From positions 124,001-188,000 of the forward strand of contig NZ_JABTEL010000006.1 in the NCBI RefSeq assembly GCF_013285155.1: a stretch of 64,000 nucleotides of DNA. Direction: 5' to 3'. Below, in pieces: positions 48,144 to 57,800 of the stretch. Each line of letters begins with the position of its first letter. Position 1 is the stretch's first letter. The stretch comes from Winogradskyella undariae (GTDB lineage Bacteria; Bacteroidota; Bacteroidia; Flavobacteriales; Flavobacteriaceae). The notes under the pieces are model-generated. The model ran no database searches. It was not told where the DNA came from and saw nothing but the letters and a program-made list of their open reading frames with translations. The translations under genes were made by a program, and so were the position numbers.

Positions 48144-49109
48144 ATGTGTTGTATGAGAGTATTTGTTATTAGTATTTTGTTTTTGTTACCAATAAGTTTG
48201 TTGGCTCAGAAAATAGATAATTCAGTTTCGTACCGAAATATAGAGAGTGAAACCTATTTTAGATTTCACTACGATAATGATTATTTTGCTGCTACAGACG
48301 AAAACTATACACAGGGTTATAATTTGGAATTAGTTTCTCCTAGTTTAGAAAAAAATCCGATAAATTATCTATTCATTAAACCTAAAGCATCGCATACCAA
48401 ATATGGTTTATCCTTAGAACATATTGGTTTTACACCGAATGATTATGTAAGTGAAGCTATTCAATTTGGAGATCGTCCTTTTTCTACAGCTATAATGTTG
48501 AAGTCATTTACAATTGCCACAGATACCATTCGTAAAACAAGAATATCACAGTCTTTAAGTTTAGGATTAATTGGTCCTGGAGCTTTCGGGAAAGAAATGC
48601 AAGTTGGCATTCATGAAGCAACAGGGAATAAAGTTCCTGGTGGTTGGGATAACCAAATTCAAAATGATGTGGTCATTAATTATCAGATAAATTATGAAAA
48701 GCAAATTTATCAATACAATCATTTGTTTGCTTTACAAGCGCAATCTTCAGTACAATTAGGGACTTTATTTACAAATACATCTTTAGGTTTTAATACGACC
48801 TTTGGAATTCTAAATTCAGAATTTACAGCTGATAAACCTAAAAACAAATTTCAAATTTATGCTTATGCGCAACCGATTATTACTGTTGTTGGTTATGATG
48901 CTACTTTGCAAGGCGGCTTATTTAATAGAGATAATCCGTATACAATTTCATCAAAAGGAGTGGAACGTTTTACAGCACAATATAATTATGGTATCGTTAT
49001 AAAAACAAAAAACATGTATTTTGAATATACCCGATCAGCAATTACACGCGAATTTAAGTCTGGGGTTTCAGCAAAATGGGGAGGCATTAGAATCGGATTC
49101 ACATTTTAG
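48144..49109 (+). CDS. LpxR-family lipid A deacylase (DUF2219)
   Basis: 321 residues; the ATG at 48153 is an equally good start and gives a tidier signal peptide (MRVFVISILFLLPISLLAQ). The LpxR signature is visible: HYDNDYFAATDENYTQGYN near the N-terminus and KVPGGWDNQIQNDVVINYQINYEKQ in the middle. The remainder alternates polar and hydrophobic residues and ends in an aromatic F (IRIGFTF), as expected of a 12-strand outer-membrane barrel. Family members remove the 3'-acyloxyacyl chain of lipid A. It is 24 nt after the M23 gene. Confidence 0.88.
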   Translation: MCCMRVFVISILFLLPISLLAQKIDNSVSYRNIESETYFRFHYDNDYFAATDENYTQGYNLELVSPSLEKNPINYLFIKPKASHTKYGLSLEHIGFTPNDYVSEAIQFGDRPFSTAIMLKSFTIATDTIRKTRISQSLSLGLIGPGAFGKEMQVGIHEATGNKVPGGWDNQIQNDVVINYQINYEKQIYQYNHLFALQAQSSVQLGTLFTNTSLGFNTTFGILNSEFTADKPKNKFQIYAYAQPIITVVGYDATLQGGLFNRDNPYTISSKGVERFTAQYNYGIVIKTKNMYFEYTRSAITREFKSGVSAKWGGIRIGFTF

Positions 49110-49488
49110 ATCACATAACGTCTAACGTCAGTTCGAGTGTTTTGAGTAAGCGAGAAACGTATCGAGAACGTTGGTTGTTACGAATACTTCTCAATACAAA
49201 ATCCCAAAAAGAGGATTTCACTCGAAGTGACGTTGAGGTTTGTTTTATATTATTCCGTCAGTTCGAGTGTTTTGAGTCAGCGAGAAACGTATCGAGAACG
49301 TTGGTTGTTACGAATACTTCTCAATACAAAATCCCAAAAAGAGGATTTCACTCAAAGCAACGTTGAGGTTGGATTTGTGTTATTCCGTCAGTTCGAGTGT
49401 TTCGAGTATGCGAGAAACGTATCGAGAACTTTTGTTGATTAAATAACTGTATATTAGGTTGTTATGTTTTATTTGTTATCTTGTAATG

Positions 49489-49782
49489 ATGAAACAGTCC
49501 TATGTTTACATATTAAAATGTTCAGATAATTCTTATTACACAGGGATAACTTCTAATTTAACTAAAAGAATAGAGGAGCATAAAACAGGGAAACATAATA
49601 ACAGTTATACTTATACTAGAAGGCCTTTAAGTTTAGTTTATTATGCTGAGTTTACGGATATAAATTTGGCTATTCAAACTGAAAAACAAATAAAGAAATG
49701 GTCTAGAGTGAAAAAAGAAGCCTTGATTAGCGGTGACTTTGAAAAGTTACCTAATCTTGAAAAGAAGAATTTTGATAAATGA
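49489..49782 (+). CDS. GIY-YIG nuclease, array copy 1
   Basis: 97 residues from the ATG at 49489 (a second ATG directly before it would add one Met). It is a minimal stand-alone GIY-YIG domain: Y5-V-Y7 and Y17-T-G19 form the two signature strands, Arg27 and His31 follow in NLTKRIEEH, and Glu65 is the metal-binding acidic residue. The C-terminal KKWSRVKKEALI is typical of the YhbQ/UPF0213-like group. It sits between a forward hairpin (ending 49430, 58 bp before the ATG) and a reverse hairpin beginning 1-2 nt after the stop codon. It is nearly identical to copy 2 (Thr43/Glu91 here versus Asn43/Ala91). I infer it acts on the surrounding palindromes. Confidence 0.9.
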   Translation: MKQSYVYILKCSDNSYYTGITSNLTKRIEEHKTGKHNNSYTYTRRPLSLVYYAEFTDINLAIQTEKQIKKWSRVKKEALISGDFEKLPNLEKKNFDK

Positions 49783-49956
49783 AGCTTCTCGATGCAAAAT
49801 CCCAAAAAGAGGATTTCACTCAAAGCAACGTTGAGGTTGGATTTGTGTTATTCCGTCAGTTCGAGTGTTTCGAGTATGCGAGAAACGTATCGAGAACTTT
49901 TGTTGATTAAATAACTGTATATTAGGTTATTATGTTTTATTTGTTATCTTGTAATG

Positions 49957-50250
49957 ATGAAACAGTCCTATGTTTACATATTAAAATGTTCAGATAATTC
50001 TTATTACACAGGGATAACTTCTAATTTAACTAAAAGAATAGAGGAGCATAAAACAGGGAAACATAATAACAGTTATACTTATAATAGAAGGCCTTTAAGT
50101 TTAGTTTATTATGCTGAGTTTACGGATATAAATTTGGCTATTCAAACTGAAAAACAAATAAAGAAATGGTCTAGAGTGAAAAAAGAAGCCTTGATTAGCG
50201 GTGACTTTGAAAAGTTACCTAACCTCGCAAAGAAGAATTTTGATAAATGA
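49957..50250 (+). CDS. GIY-YIG nuclease, array copy 2
   Basis: 97 residues, differing from copy 1 only at residue 43 (Asn) and 91 (Ala), and keeping Y5, Y7, Y17, G19, Arg27, His31 and Glu65. The gene, its 58-bp leader and both flanking hairpins repeat the copy 1 unit at a distance of exactly 468 bp, so the two arose by recent tandem duplication. The reverse hairpin again starts 1-2 nt after the TGA. The preserved catalytic residues in all three copies suggest selection for activity. Confidence 0.9.
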   Translation: MKQSYVYILKCSDNSYYTGITSNLTKRIEEHKTGKHNNSYTYNRRPLSLVYYAEFTDINLAIQTEKQIKKWSRVKKEALISGDFEKLPNLAKKNFDK

Positions 50251-50566
50251 AGCTTCTCGATACAAAATCCCAAAAAAGGGATTTCACTCGAAGTGACGTA
50301 TGTGGTTTGTTTTATGTTTTTCCGTCAGTTCGAGTGTTTTGAGTAAGCGAGAAACGTATCGAGAACGTTAGTTACTTTGAATACTTCTCGATGCAAAATC
50401 CCAAAAAGAGGATTTCACTCAAAGCAACGTTGAGGTTGGATTTGTGTTATTCCGTCAGTTCGAGTGTTTTGAGTGCGCGATAAACGTATCGAGAACCTTT
50501 ATTACAAAGAATACTTCTCGATACAAAATCCTGAAAAGAGGATTTCACTTGAAGTGACGTATCAAC

Positions 50567-50974
50567 TTACTTTTTTATTTGTCTTTCAGATAAAATCTTC
50601 CCTATAATAAAACCAAGAATAGCAAAACCACCATCAGAAAGTGTAAACCAAAGTTCTTTAGGTAACATAACAATATTAAAAAATGTAGCAGTAAGCATTA
50701 AGGCGCCAACAATATAACTTGGTACCATACTTTGCTTAGAAATTTTAGCAGCCACAAACATTCCAATAATAACACCCGTGAAATGAGCTATCACAACACA
50801 GGTTTTCATCCCTGTAGGAATTAAATTCATGTTATTACTCAACCATTCCATATTTAAAGGATCTGCACCAATTGGGAGAGGAAATAAATTATGACCGATG
50901 AGGTTTTCAATACTATAAACAGTTAATGATGCTATTATAAAGCCAAAAATTGTAGCTAAAATATTTCTTATCAT
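50567..50974 (-). CDS. Hypothetical four-helix membrane protein
   Basis: 135 residues with about four membrane helices (IRNILATIFGFIIASLTVYSI, CVVIAHFTGVIIGMFVAA, YIVGALMLTATFFNIVML, GFAILGFIIGKIL). I do not recognise a named family, though similar small membrane proteins are frequent in Bacteroidota. Its stop codon is 8 bp from the last hairpin of array A. The S9 peptidase gene lies upstream on the same strand, 42 bp away, so the two may form an operon. Confidence 0.75.
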   Translation of the reverse strand: MIRNILATIFGFIIASLTVYSIENLIGHNLFPLPIGADPLNMEWLSNNMNLIPTGMKTCVVIAHFTGVIIGMFVAAKISKQSMVPSYIVGALMLTATFFNIVMLPKELWFTLSDGGFAILGFIIGKILSERQIKK

Positions 50975-51016
50975 TTAGGTTGAATTATTAATGATTATAA
51001 ATTTAAACTTAGAATA

Positions 51017-52924
51017 TTATAACGTTTCCTTTAACCATTTAAAAAATTCACGTTGCCAAACTAAAGCATTTTGAGGTTTTAAAACCCAGTGATTTTCCTC
51101 AGGAAAATATAATAATTTACTTTTCAATCCTAATAATTGAGCAGCTTGGTAAGCCCCTAAACCTTGTTCAATAGGTACACGGTAATCTTTTCCGCCTTGA
51201 ATAATTAAAATTGGTGTATTCCATTCAGAGACTTTAGTAATAGGGTTAAACTCGTTATATGTTTTTTGTGCAGCTTCATTGGTTTTGTCCCAATATGGTC
51301 CTCCAAAATCATGATTTACAAAGAATAATTCTTCGGTAGTTCCGTACATACTTCTGGTATCAAAAACTCCATCATGTGCAATAAAAGATTTAAAACGATT
51401 GTTATGAATTCCCGCTAAATAGAAAACAGAATAACCACCAAAACTTGCTCCAATAGCACCTAATCTATCGTTATCTACGTAAGGTTCTTTGGCAATGTCA
51501 TCTATAACAGATAAATAATCATCCATGACTTGTCCTCCCCAATCTTTACTAATATCTTCATTCCATTTTACACCATGGCCAGGCATACCACGACGGTTTG
51601 GAGCAACTACGATATAACCTTGAGATGCCATTAATTGGAAATTCCAACGGTAAGAATAAAATTGAGATAATGGAGATTGTGGTCCACCTTGAGCATATAA
51701 TAAGGTTGGGTATTTTTTAGTAGCATCAAAGTTTGGAGGTAAAATAACCCAAACTAACATTTGTTTACCATCAGTAGTTGTAACGTAACGTTTTTCGACG
51801 CTTGGTAAATCTACACTAGCGTATAAGTCACTATTGATGTTTGTGAGTTGATTGAATTTTTTAGTTTTTAAGTCGAAACTAAAAATATCAGCAGCATGAT
51901 TCATATCTGTTCTTGTAACCAAAAGTGTTTTATCCTTTTGTGCAACAATAGAAGTGATATCAAATTGTCCGTTAGAAAGCTGTTCCACAACAGGAGCAAT
52001 TCGTTTTTTACCAGGGTAATTCACTTTAAAAAGTTGAATTGTTCCATCTACAGGAGCTGTGAAAAAGATATCTTTTCCGTCATTACTCCAAAGAAAACTT
52101 CGTACAGCATCGTCCCAGTTTGCTGTTAAATTTTGTTTGATTCCGTTGTTTAAAACGATAATATCATTTTTATCACTTTCGTAACCATCGGTTTTCATTT
52201 GTAACCAGGCTAAAGCACCTTTTGAAGAAAAAGCCGGAGTTGTATCATAGCCTTTATTAGCTTCTGTAATGTTCTCAGTCGTTTTGTTTTCTAAATTGTA
52301 TTTAAAAATATTTGTGTCAGTGCTGGTAGCATAAGCTTTACCCTTTAGTTTTTTGCTAACATAGTAAATGTCTTTACTATCAGGTGACCAAATGTAATCT
52401 TCATCACCACCAAAAGGACGTTGTGGCGTATGGAAAGGTTCATTTGGCATCAGATCTATTCCTGTTTCATTGTCGTTTCCGACTTTTTTATAGAATAAAT
52501 GATTAAAATGACCATCTTGCCAAGTATCCCAATGACGAATGTCTAAATCAGAAAAAATATAAACTTCAGCAGCTTCTAAATCTTTATAAACATCTTTCCC
52601 TTTAATGGCTTCAATAGCGACTTCTTTGTTGAATAATTGATACGTACCGTCAGGAGATATATTTTTATCAATTACTGTAACCTCTTCTTTTGTTATTTCA
52701 GTAGCGTCACCACCAGCAACAGACATCTTATAGTATTTTGAATCATAACCATTTGTTTCAATATTTGGTGTTTTTATAGCGAAAAAAATTGTTGAAGCAT
52801 CTTCGTTGAGACCCATAACGCTTAAGCGTTCTACTTTCCATAATAATTCGGGTGTCATTGTTTTTTGTGCGGTAACTAAAGAGCTGCTTAACATAAGGGT
52901 TATAATTAGGACTATATTTTTCAT
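51017..52924 (-). CDS. S9 family prolyl oligopeptidase-type serine peptidase, exported
   Basis: 635 residues. A signal peptide ends at SSLVTAQ. The N-terminal beta-propeller covers about residues 30-370. The alpha/beta hydrolase domain carries the nucleophile in GAIGASFGGYSVFY (GxSxGGY), the Asp in IIQGGKDYRVP and the His in PEENHWVLKP. It cleaves short peptides, probably as an acylaminoacyl- or dipeptidyl-type enzyme in the periplasm. It lies in the gap between arrays A and B and reads toward array A. Confidence 0.95.
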   Translation of the reverse strand: MKNIVLIITLMLSSSLVTAQKTMTPELLWKVERLSVMGLNEDASTIFFAIKTPNIETNGYDSKYYKMSVAGGDATEITKEEVTVIDKNISPDGTYQLFNKEVAIEAIKGKDVYKDLEAAEVYIFSDLDIRHWDTWQDGHFNHLFYKKVGNDNETGIDLMPNEPFHTPQRPFGGDEDYIWSPDSKDIYYVSKKLKGKAYATSTDTNIFKYNLENKTTENITEANKGYDTTPAFSSKGALAWLQMKTDGYESDKNDIIVLNNGIKQNLTANWDDAVRSFLWSNDGKDIFFTAPVDGTIQLFKVNYPGKKRIAPVVEQLSNGQFDITSIVAQKDKTLLVTRTDMNHAADIFSFDLKTKKFNQLTNINSDLYASVDLPSVEKRYVTTTDGKQMLVWVILPPNFDATKKYPTLLYAQGGPQSPLSQFYSYRWNFQLMASQGYIVVAPNRRGMPGHGVKWNEDISKDWGGQVMDDYLSVIDDIAKEPYVDNDRLGAIGASFGGYSVFYLAGIHNNRFKSFIAHDGVFDTRSMYGTTEELFFVNHDFGGPYWDKTNEAAQKTYNEFNPITKVSEWNTPILIIQGGKDYRVPIEQGLGAYQAAQLLGLKSKLLYFPEENHWVLKPQNALVWQREFFKWLKETL

Positions 52925-53259
52925 AATGAATGTATTAATTGTAGTCTGTTTTATTGGGTTATAAAACGTTGATTTTTATTGTGAATTTAGAAGTGTAAAT
53001 TTAAGAATTTTCTTTGTGATAAACACCAGTCAGTTCGAGTGTTTTGAGTAAGCGAGAAACGTATCGAGAACGTTGGTTGTTACGAATACTTCTCAATACA
53101 AAATCCCAAAAAGAAGATTTCACTCAAAGTAACGTTGAGCTTCAATTTATATGCTTCCGTCAGTTCGAGTGTTTCGAGTGCGCGAGAAATGTATCGAGAA
53201 CTTTTGTTAATCAAATATCTGTCTATTAGGTTTTAAATGCAATTTATTATCTTGTAACC

Positions 53260-53553
53260 ATGAAACAGTCCTATGTTTACGTATTAAAATGTTCAGATAA
53301 TTCTTATTACACAGGTATAACTTCTAATCTAACTAAAAGAGTAGAGGAGCATAAAACAGGGAAACACAAGGATAGTTATACTTATAAAAGAAGACCTCTA
53401 AGTTTAGTTTATTATGCTGAGTTTACGGATATAAATTTAGCTATTCAAACTGAAAAACAAATAAAGAAATGGTCAAGGGTAAAAAAAGAAGCTTTGATCA
53501 GTGGTGACTTTGAAAAGTTACCTAACCTCGCAAAGAAGAATTTTGATAAATGA
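53260..53553 (+). CDS. GIY-YIG nuclease, array copy 3
   Basis: 97 residues, more diverged from copies 1 and 2 (Val8, Val28, Lys37-Asp38, Lys43, Ala91) but keeping every signature residue: Y5-V-Y7, Y17-T-G19, Arg27, His31, Glu65. Most differences are conservative, and the DNA shows scattered third-position changes, so this copy is older and still under constraint. It is placed exactly like the others: 57 bp after a forward hairpin and 1-2 nt before a reverse one. Confidence 0.9.
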   Translation: MKQSYVYVLKCSDNSYYTGITSNLTKRVEEHKTGKHKDSYTYKRRPLSLVYYAEFTDINLAIQTEKQIKKWSRVKKEALISGDFEKLPNLAKKNFDK

Positions 53554-53812
53554 AGCTTCTCGATACAAAATCCCAAAAAAGGGATTTCACTCGAAGTGAC
53601 GTATGTGGTTTGTTTTATGTTTTTCCGTCAGTTCGAGTGTTTTGAGTGAGCGAGAAACGTATCGAGAACTCTTGTTATTACGAATACTTCTCGATACAAA
53701 ATCCCAAAAAAGGGATTTCACTCGAAGTGACGTATGAGGTTCGTTTTGTATTATTCCGTCAGTTCGAGTGTTTCGAGTAAGCGAGAAACGTATCGAGAAC
53801 TAAGTGGTCTTT

Positions 53813-54244
53813 TTAAGACTCATAGGAACTCCATTCAATAACGTTGGATGAAAATGAATACGTTTCATTAAGTTTTCCAGTCAAAGTCATACTCTTAATC
53901 TCAGCATCCAGTTCGCCATCTAGCCATAAAACATTATCAGCATTAGGCATTTCTGTAGTAGAAAGGTCAAATTTGCAATCAGGAAAATCCTCATTATACC
54001 TTGTGCCATCTTCCAATATTTCAAAATGTTGCTGTGGGCAATGGCATTCAATTACAGTAATATCTCTGGCTTCAATGTAAGTTGTATAAGATTGATTGAA
54101 GTCTATAACATAAGTTTTTTTCTTTTTTATCATTGTGAGAGCACCTATGGTAAGGTCATGTCTTTCATCTACTATGTTTCCAGCAATCTCTAAAGAAAGT
54201 GTAAATTCGAAATCTGAAACGTCCTGATTTGAAATATCCATCAT
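53813..54244 (-). CDS. Hypothetical protein inside an array B slot
   Basis: 143 residues from the first of two adjacent ATGs. No signal peptide is seen; the protein is acidic and looks rich in beta strands (FEFTLSLEIAGNIVDE, VLWLDGELDAEIKSMTLTGKL) with a Cys pair in IECHCPQQHFEIL. I do not recognise a family. It occupies the position between a forward hairpin (ending 53801) and a reverse hairpin (starting 54415) where the other wide gaps carry the GIY-YIG gene, but on the opposite strand. Confidence 0.65.
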   Translation of the reverse strand: MMDISNQDVSDFEFTLSLEIAGNIVDERHDLTIGALTMIKKKKTYVIDFNQSYTTYIEARDITVIECHCPQQHFEILEDGTRYNEDFPDCKFDLSTTEMPNADNVLWLDGELDAEIKSMTLTGKLNETYSFSSNVIEWSSYES

Positions 54245-54749
54245 ATTTTTTGTTCGTTATATTAACATAACGAAATTAAAAACAAAAGTTATAAGGTAAG
54301 CTGTATTTTTAAATATTCTTGGAGAATTTAGTTTTGATTGATAATCTTAAATATTGATCCATAATAGGGCGGTAAGTTTTATTAAAGGTGTAGATTTATT
54401 AGAGAGAAGTAATTGCTTCTCGATACAAAATTCCTAAAAAGAGAATTTCACTCGAAGTGACGTTGAGGTTTGTTTTATATTCTTCCCGTCAGTTCGAGTG
54501 TTTTGAGTAAGCGAGAAATGTATCGAGAACTTGTGTTATTACGAATACTACTCGATACAAAATCCAGAAGAGAGGATTTTACTCGAAGTGACGTTGAGGT
54601 TCGTTTTATATTTTTCCCGTCAGTTCGAGTGTTTTGAGTAAGCGAGAAATGTATCGAGAACTTGTGTTACTTTGAATACTTCTCGATACAAAATCCAGAA
54701 GAGAGGATTTCACTCGAAGTGACGCTATGCGTCTTTAAGTATAAAACAA

Positions 54750-54780
54750 AAAAATCCTGATGGGTTACATCAGGATTTTT
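54750..54780 (-). terminator. Terminator of secA
   Basis: AAAAATCCTGATG (54750-54762) pairs perfectly with CATCAGGATTTTT (54768-54780) around GGTTA. On the minus strand a run of eight T follows the stem. Confidence 0.9.
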
Positions 54781-54820
54781 AAATTCTATTTATTCGGTTT
54801 CTACTTTCGTAGAAATTACA

Positions 54821-57800
54821 TTATTCAACTAATACCCATTCTCCTTTTTCTAATAAAGGAATGGCTTGTTTGTATTTAACGTCTTTGCTTTCTCCGCTCA
54901 TAACGTTCTTAATCGTTATTTTATCATTACGACCAATTTTTGGTTGATCTCTAACAATCGTTTCAACAACTTGTTGCTGTTGTTGTGAAGCTCCTGCACC
55001 TGCAGCTCTATTTTGAGAAGAACGCTCATCTAAATTAGGAATCTCATCTTTTTGAGTTTCTAATTTTTCTTGCTTACGTTGTTTTGCTTCTTGAATTGTA
55101 TTTGCTGTTTCCTGTGGAATTTCACCTTTAAATAAGAATGAAATAACATCTTTATTCACTTGGTCAATCATGGCTTTAAACAATTCAAAAGACTCAAATT
55201 TATAAATTAACAACGGATCTTTTTGCTCGTGTACAGCTAACTGAACCGATTGCTTTAATTCGTCCATTTTACGCAAATGTACTTTCCAAGCATCATCAAC
55301 AATTGCTAAAGTAATGTTCTTTTCAAAATCATTAATTAACTGTGTTCCTTTAGTTTCGTATGCTTTTTCTAAATCAGTTACAACTTGTAAGTTTTTAACA
55401 CCATCAGTAAAAGGCACCACGATTCTTTTAAAACGATCGCGTTGTGTGTCATATACATTTTCAATGACAGGAAATGCTAAATCTGCAGCACGTTGCATTT
55501 TTTCACGATAATGTTTAAAAGCGGCTTTGTAAATGATTCCTGCAATTTCTGTTGCATTCTTTTTCCCGAATTCAGCTTCAGAAATAGGTGATGCCATTGA
55601 GAAATAACGAATCAATTCAAATTCAAAGTTTTTAAAATCATTAGCGTTTTTATTGCTTTCTGCAATACCTTCAGAGGTATCAAAAATCATGTTTGCTAAA
55701 TCGACTCTAAGACGTTCTCCATGTAAGGCATTACGACGACGTTTGTAAATCACTTCACGTTGTGCATTCATGACATCATCATACTCTAATAAACGTTTAC
55801 GAACACCAAAGTTATTTTCTTCAACTTTTTTCTGTGCACGTTCAATAGACTTAGAAATCATACCGTGTTGTATCACTTCACCTTCTTTTAAGCCCATTCT
55901 GTCCATCATCTTAGCAATACGCTCAGAACCAAATAAACGCATCAAGTTATCCTCTAAAGACACATAGAATTGTGAACTTCCTGGATCTCCTTGACGACCA
56001 GCTCTACCACGTAACTGTCTGTCTACACGACGCGAATCGTGACGCTCAGTACCTACAATGGCTAAACCTCCTGCTTTTTTAACTTCATCACTTAATTTAA
56101 TATCGGTACCACGACCAGCCATGTTGGTTGCAATAGTAACTTGACCCGCATTACCTGCTTGTGCTACGATATCTGCTTCTTTCTTATGTTGTTTCGCATT
56201 TAAGACATTATGGTCTATTTTACGAATGCTTAACATTTTACCTAATAGTTCTGAAATCTCAACGTTAGTTGTACCAATTAATACAGGTCTTCCAGCTTGT
56301 GCTAAAGCAGTAACTTCATCAATTACGGCATTGTATTTTTCACGTTTTGTTTTGTAAACTAAATCGTCTCTGTCATCTCTAGCGATGGGTCTGTTGGTTG
56401 GAATTTCAACCACATCTAATTTGTAGATTTCCCAAAGTTCACCCGCTTCTGTAACCGCTGTACCTGTCATACCAGATAGTTTACGGTACATTCTAAAGTA
56501 ATTTTGAAGGGTTACTGTAGCAAATGTTTGTGTAGCTGCTTCAATTTTTACACTTTCTTTAGCTTCAATCGCTTGGTGTAATCCGTCTGAATAACGACGG
56601 CCATCCATAATACGACCTGTTTGCTCATCAACAATCATAACCTTGTTTTCCATAACAACGTAATGGTTGTCTTTCTCGAATAAGGCGTAAGCTTTTAGAA
56701 GTTGATTAAGCGTATGAATACGTTCCGATTTAATTCCGAAGTCTTTAAATAATTCTTCTTTAAGATCAGCTTCTTCTTCAGAAGATAAATTCTTGTTTTC
56801 AATCTTAGCGATTTCAATTCCTATTTCTGGCATCACGAAGAAATCGGGATCATCCTCACCTGAAAGGAATTCAACACCTTTATCAGATAATTCAACTTGA
56901 TTGTTTTTTTCATCAATTACATAATAGAGTTCTGCATCTACAATAGGCATTTCTCTATTATTGTCTTGCATGTAATGATTTTCTGTTTTTTGAAGTAATT
57001 GCTTGATCCCTTCTTCAGATAAAAACTTAATCAATGCTTTATTTTTAGGGATCCCTCTGTAAGCTCTTAATAATAAGAAACCACCTTCTTTAGTATCGCC
57101 AGCAGCAATCAGTTTTTTAGCTTCTGCTAAAACACCAATTAAATATTTACGTTGTACTTCTTCAATGGCATTTACTTTAGGTTTTAATGCATCAAATTCA
57201 TGTATATCTCCTTTAGGTACTGGTCCAGAGATGATTAATGGTGTACGTGCATCATCGACTAAAACGGAATCGACCTCATCTACAATAGCATAATGATGTG
57301 GACGTTGCACTAAATCTTCTGGCGAATTGGCCATGTTATCACGTAAATAATCGAAACCAAATTCGTTATTTGTTCCGTAAGTAATATCTGCATTGTAAGC
57401 TTTACGACGTGCATCAGAGTTTGGTGTGTGGAAATCGATACAATCGATACTCATACCATGAAACTGAAATATTGGTGCCATCCAAGCACTATCACGTTTT
57501 GCCAAGTAATCATTTACAGTTACTAGATGTACGCCTTTACCCGCTAGAGCATTTAAATATACAGGAAGTGTTGCAACTAAAGTTTTACCTTCACCTGTTT
57601 GCATCTCTGCAATTTTTCCTTGGTGCATTGCAATACCTCCAATTAACTGAACATCATAATGAATCATGTCCCAAGTAATTGGTTTACCTGCAGCATCCCA
57701 AGAGTTTTCCCAAATAGCTTGATCGCCTTCTAGGTTGACATAATCGTGTTCTCCGGAAATCTCACGGTCAAAAGCATTTGCTGTTACCGGTATTTGTGTG

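Larger units (their letters stand above)
49127..50559. repeat. Array A: alternating REP-like hairpins with two GIY-YIG gene cassettes
   Basis: Fourteen elements alternate strictly between a forward hairpin R1 (about 44 bp, GTCAGTTCGAGTG ... GTATCGAGAAC) and a reverse hairpin R2 (about 47 bp, CTTCTCGATAC ... CTCGAAGTGACG). R1: 49127-49170, 49257-49300, 49387-49430, 49855-49898, 50324-50367, 50454-50497. R2: 49186-49232, 49316-49362, 49784-49830, 50252-50298, 50383-50429, 50513-50559. R1-to-R2 gaps are about 15 nt and R2-to-R1 gaps 24-25 nt, giving a 130-bp period. In two units the 15-nt gap is replaced by about 355 bp carrying a GIY-YIG gene, giving 468 bp. No spacer content resembles CRISPR. 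(Twelve positions are listed; the count of fourteen includes the two nuclease genes as array members.). Confidence 0.92.
53029..54724. repeat. Array B: alternating REP-like hairpins with one GIY-YIG cassette and one other gene
   Basis: Same two elements as array A, again strictly alternating. R1 (forward): 53029-53072, 53159-53202, 53627-53670, 53758-53801, 54488-54531, 54619-54662. R2 (reverse): 53088-53134, 53555-53601, 53686-53732, 54415-54462, 54546-54593, 54678-54724. Short R1-R2 gaps are 14-16 nt and R2-R1 gaps 24-25 nt. The R1-R2 gap holds GIY-YIG copy 3 once, and at 53802-54414 it holds a minus-strand hypothetical gene. The R2 at 54546 has ACTAC in place of ACTTC. No other genes are seen in the array. 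Confidence 0.92.

Noticed and set aside
49142..49442. Two overlapping plus-strand open frames encoding RETYRERWLLRILLN-type peptides (also at 53044-53229).
   Set aside because: They are translations of the hairpin repeats themselves; the identical peptide recurs only because the 130-bp unit recurs.
49127..54724. CRISPR array.
   Set aside because: Repeats alternate in orientation and the intervening DNA is repeated, not unique; no cas genes are present.
49127..54724. Integron cassette array with attC-like sites.
   Set aside because: Elements alternate in direction, no integrase gene is in the window, and the attC core words (RYYYAAC/GTTRRRY) are not placed as required.
49127..54724. Hairpins as ordinary rho-independent terminators.
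   Set aside because: They lack T-tracts and occur in long runs where no gene ends; true terminators in the window look different.
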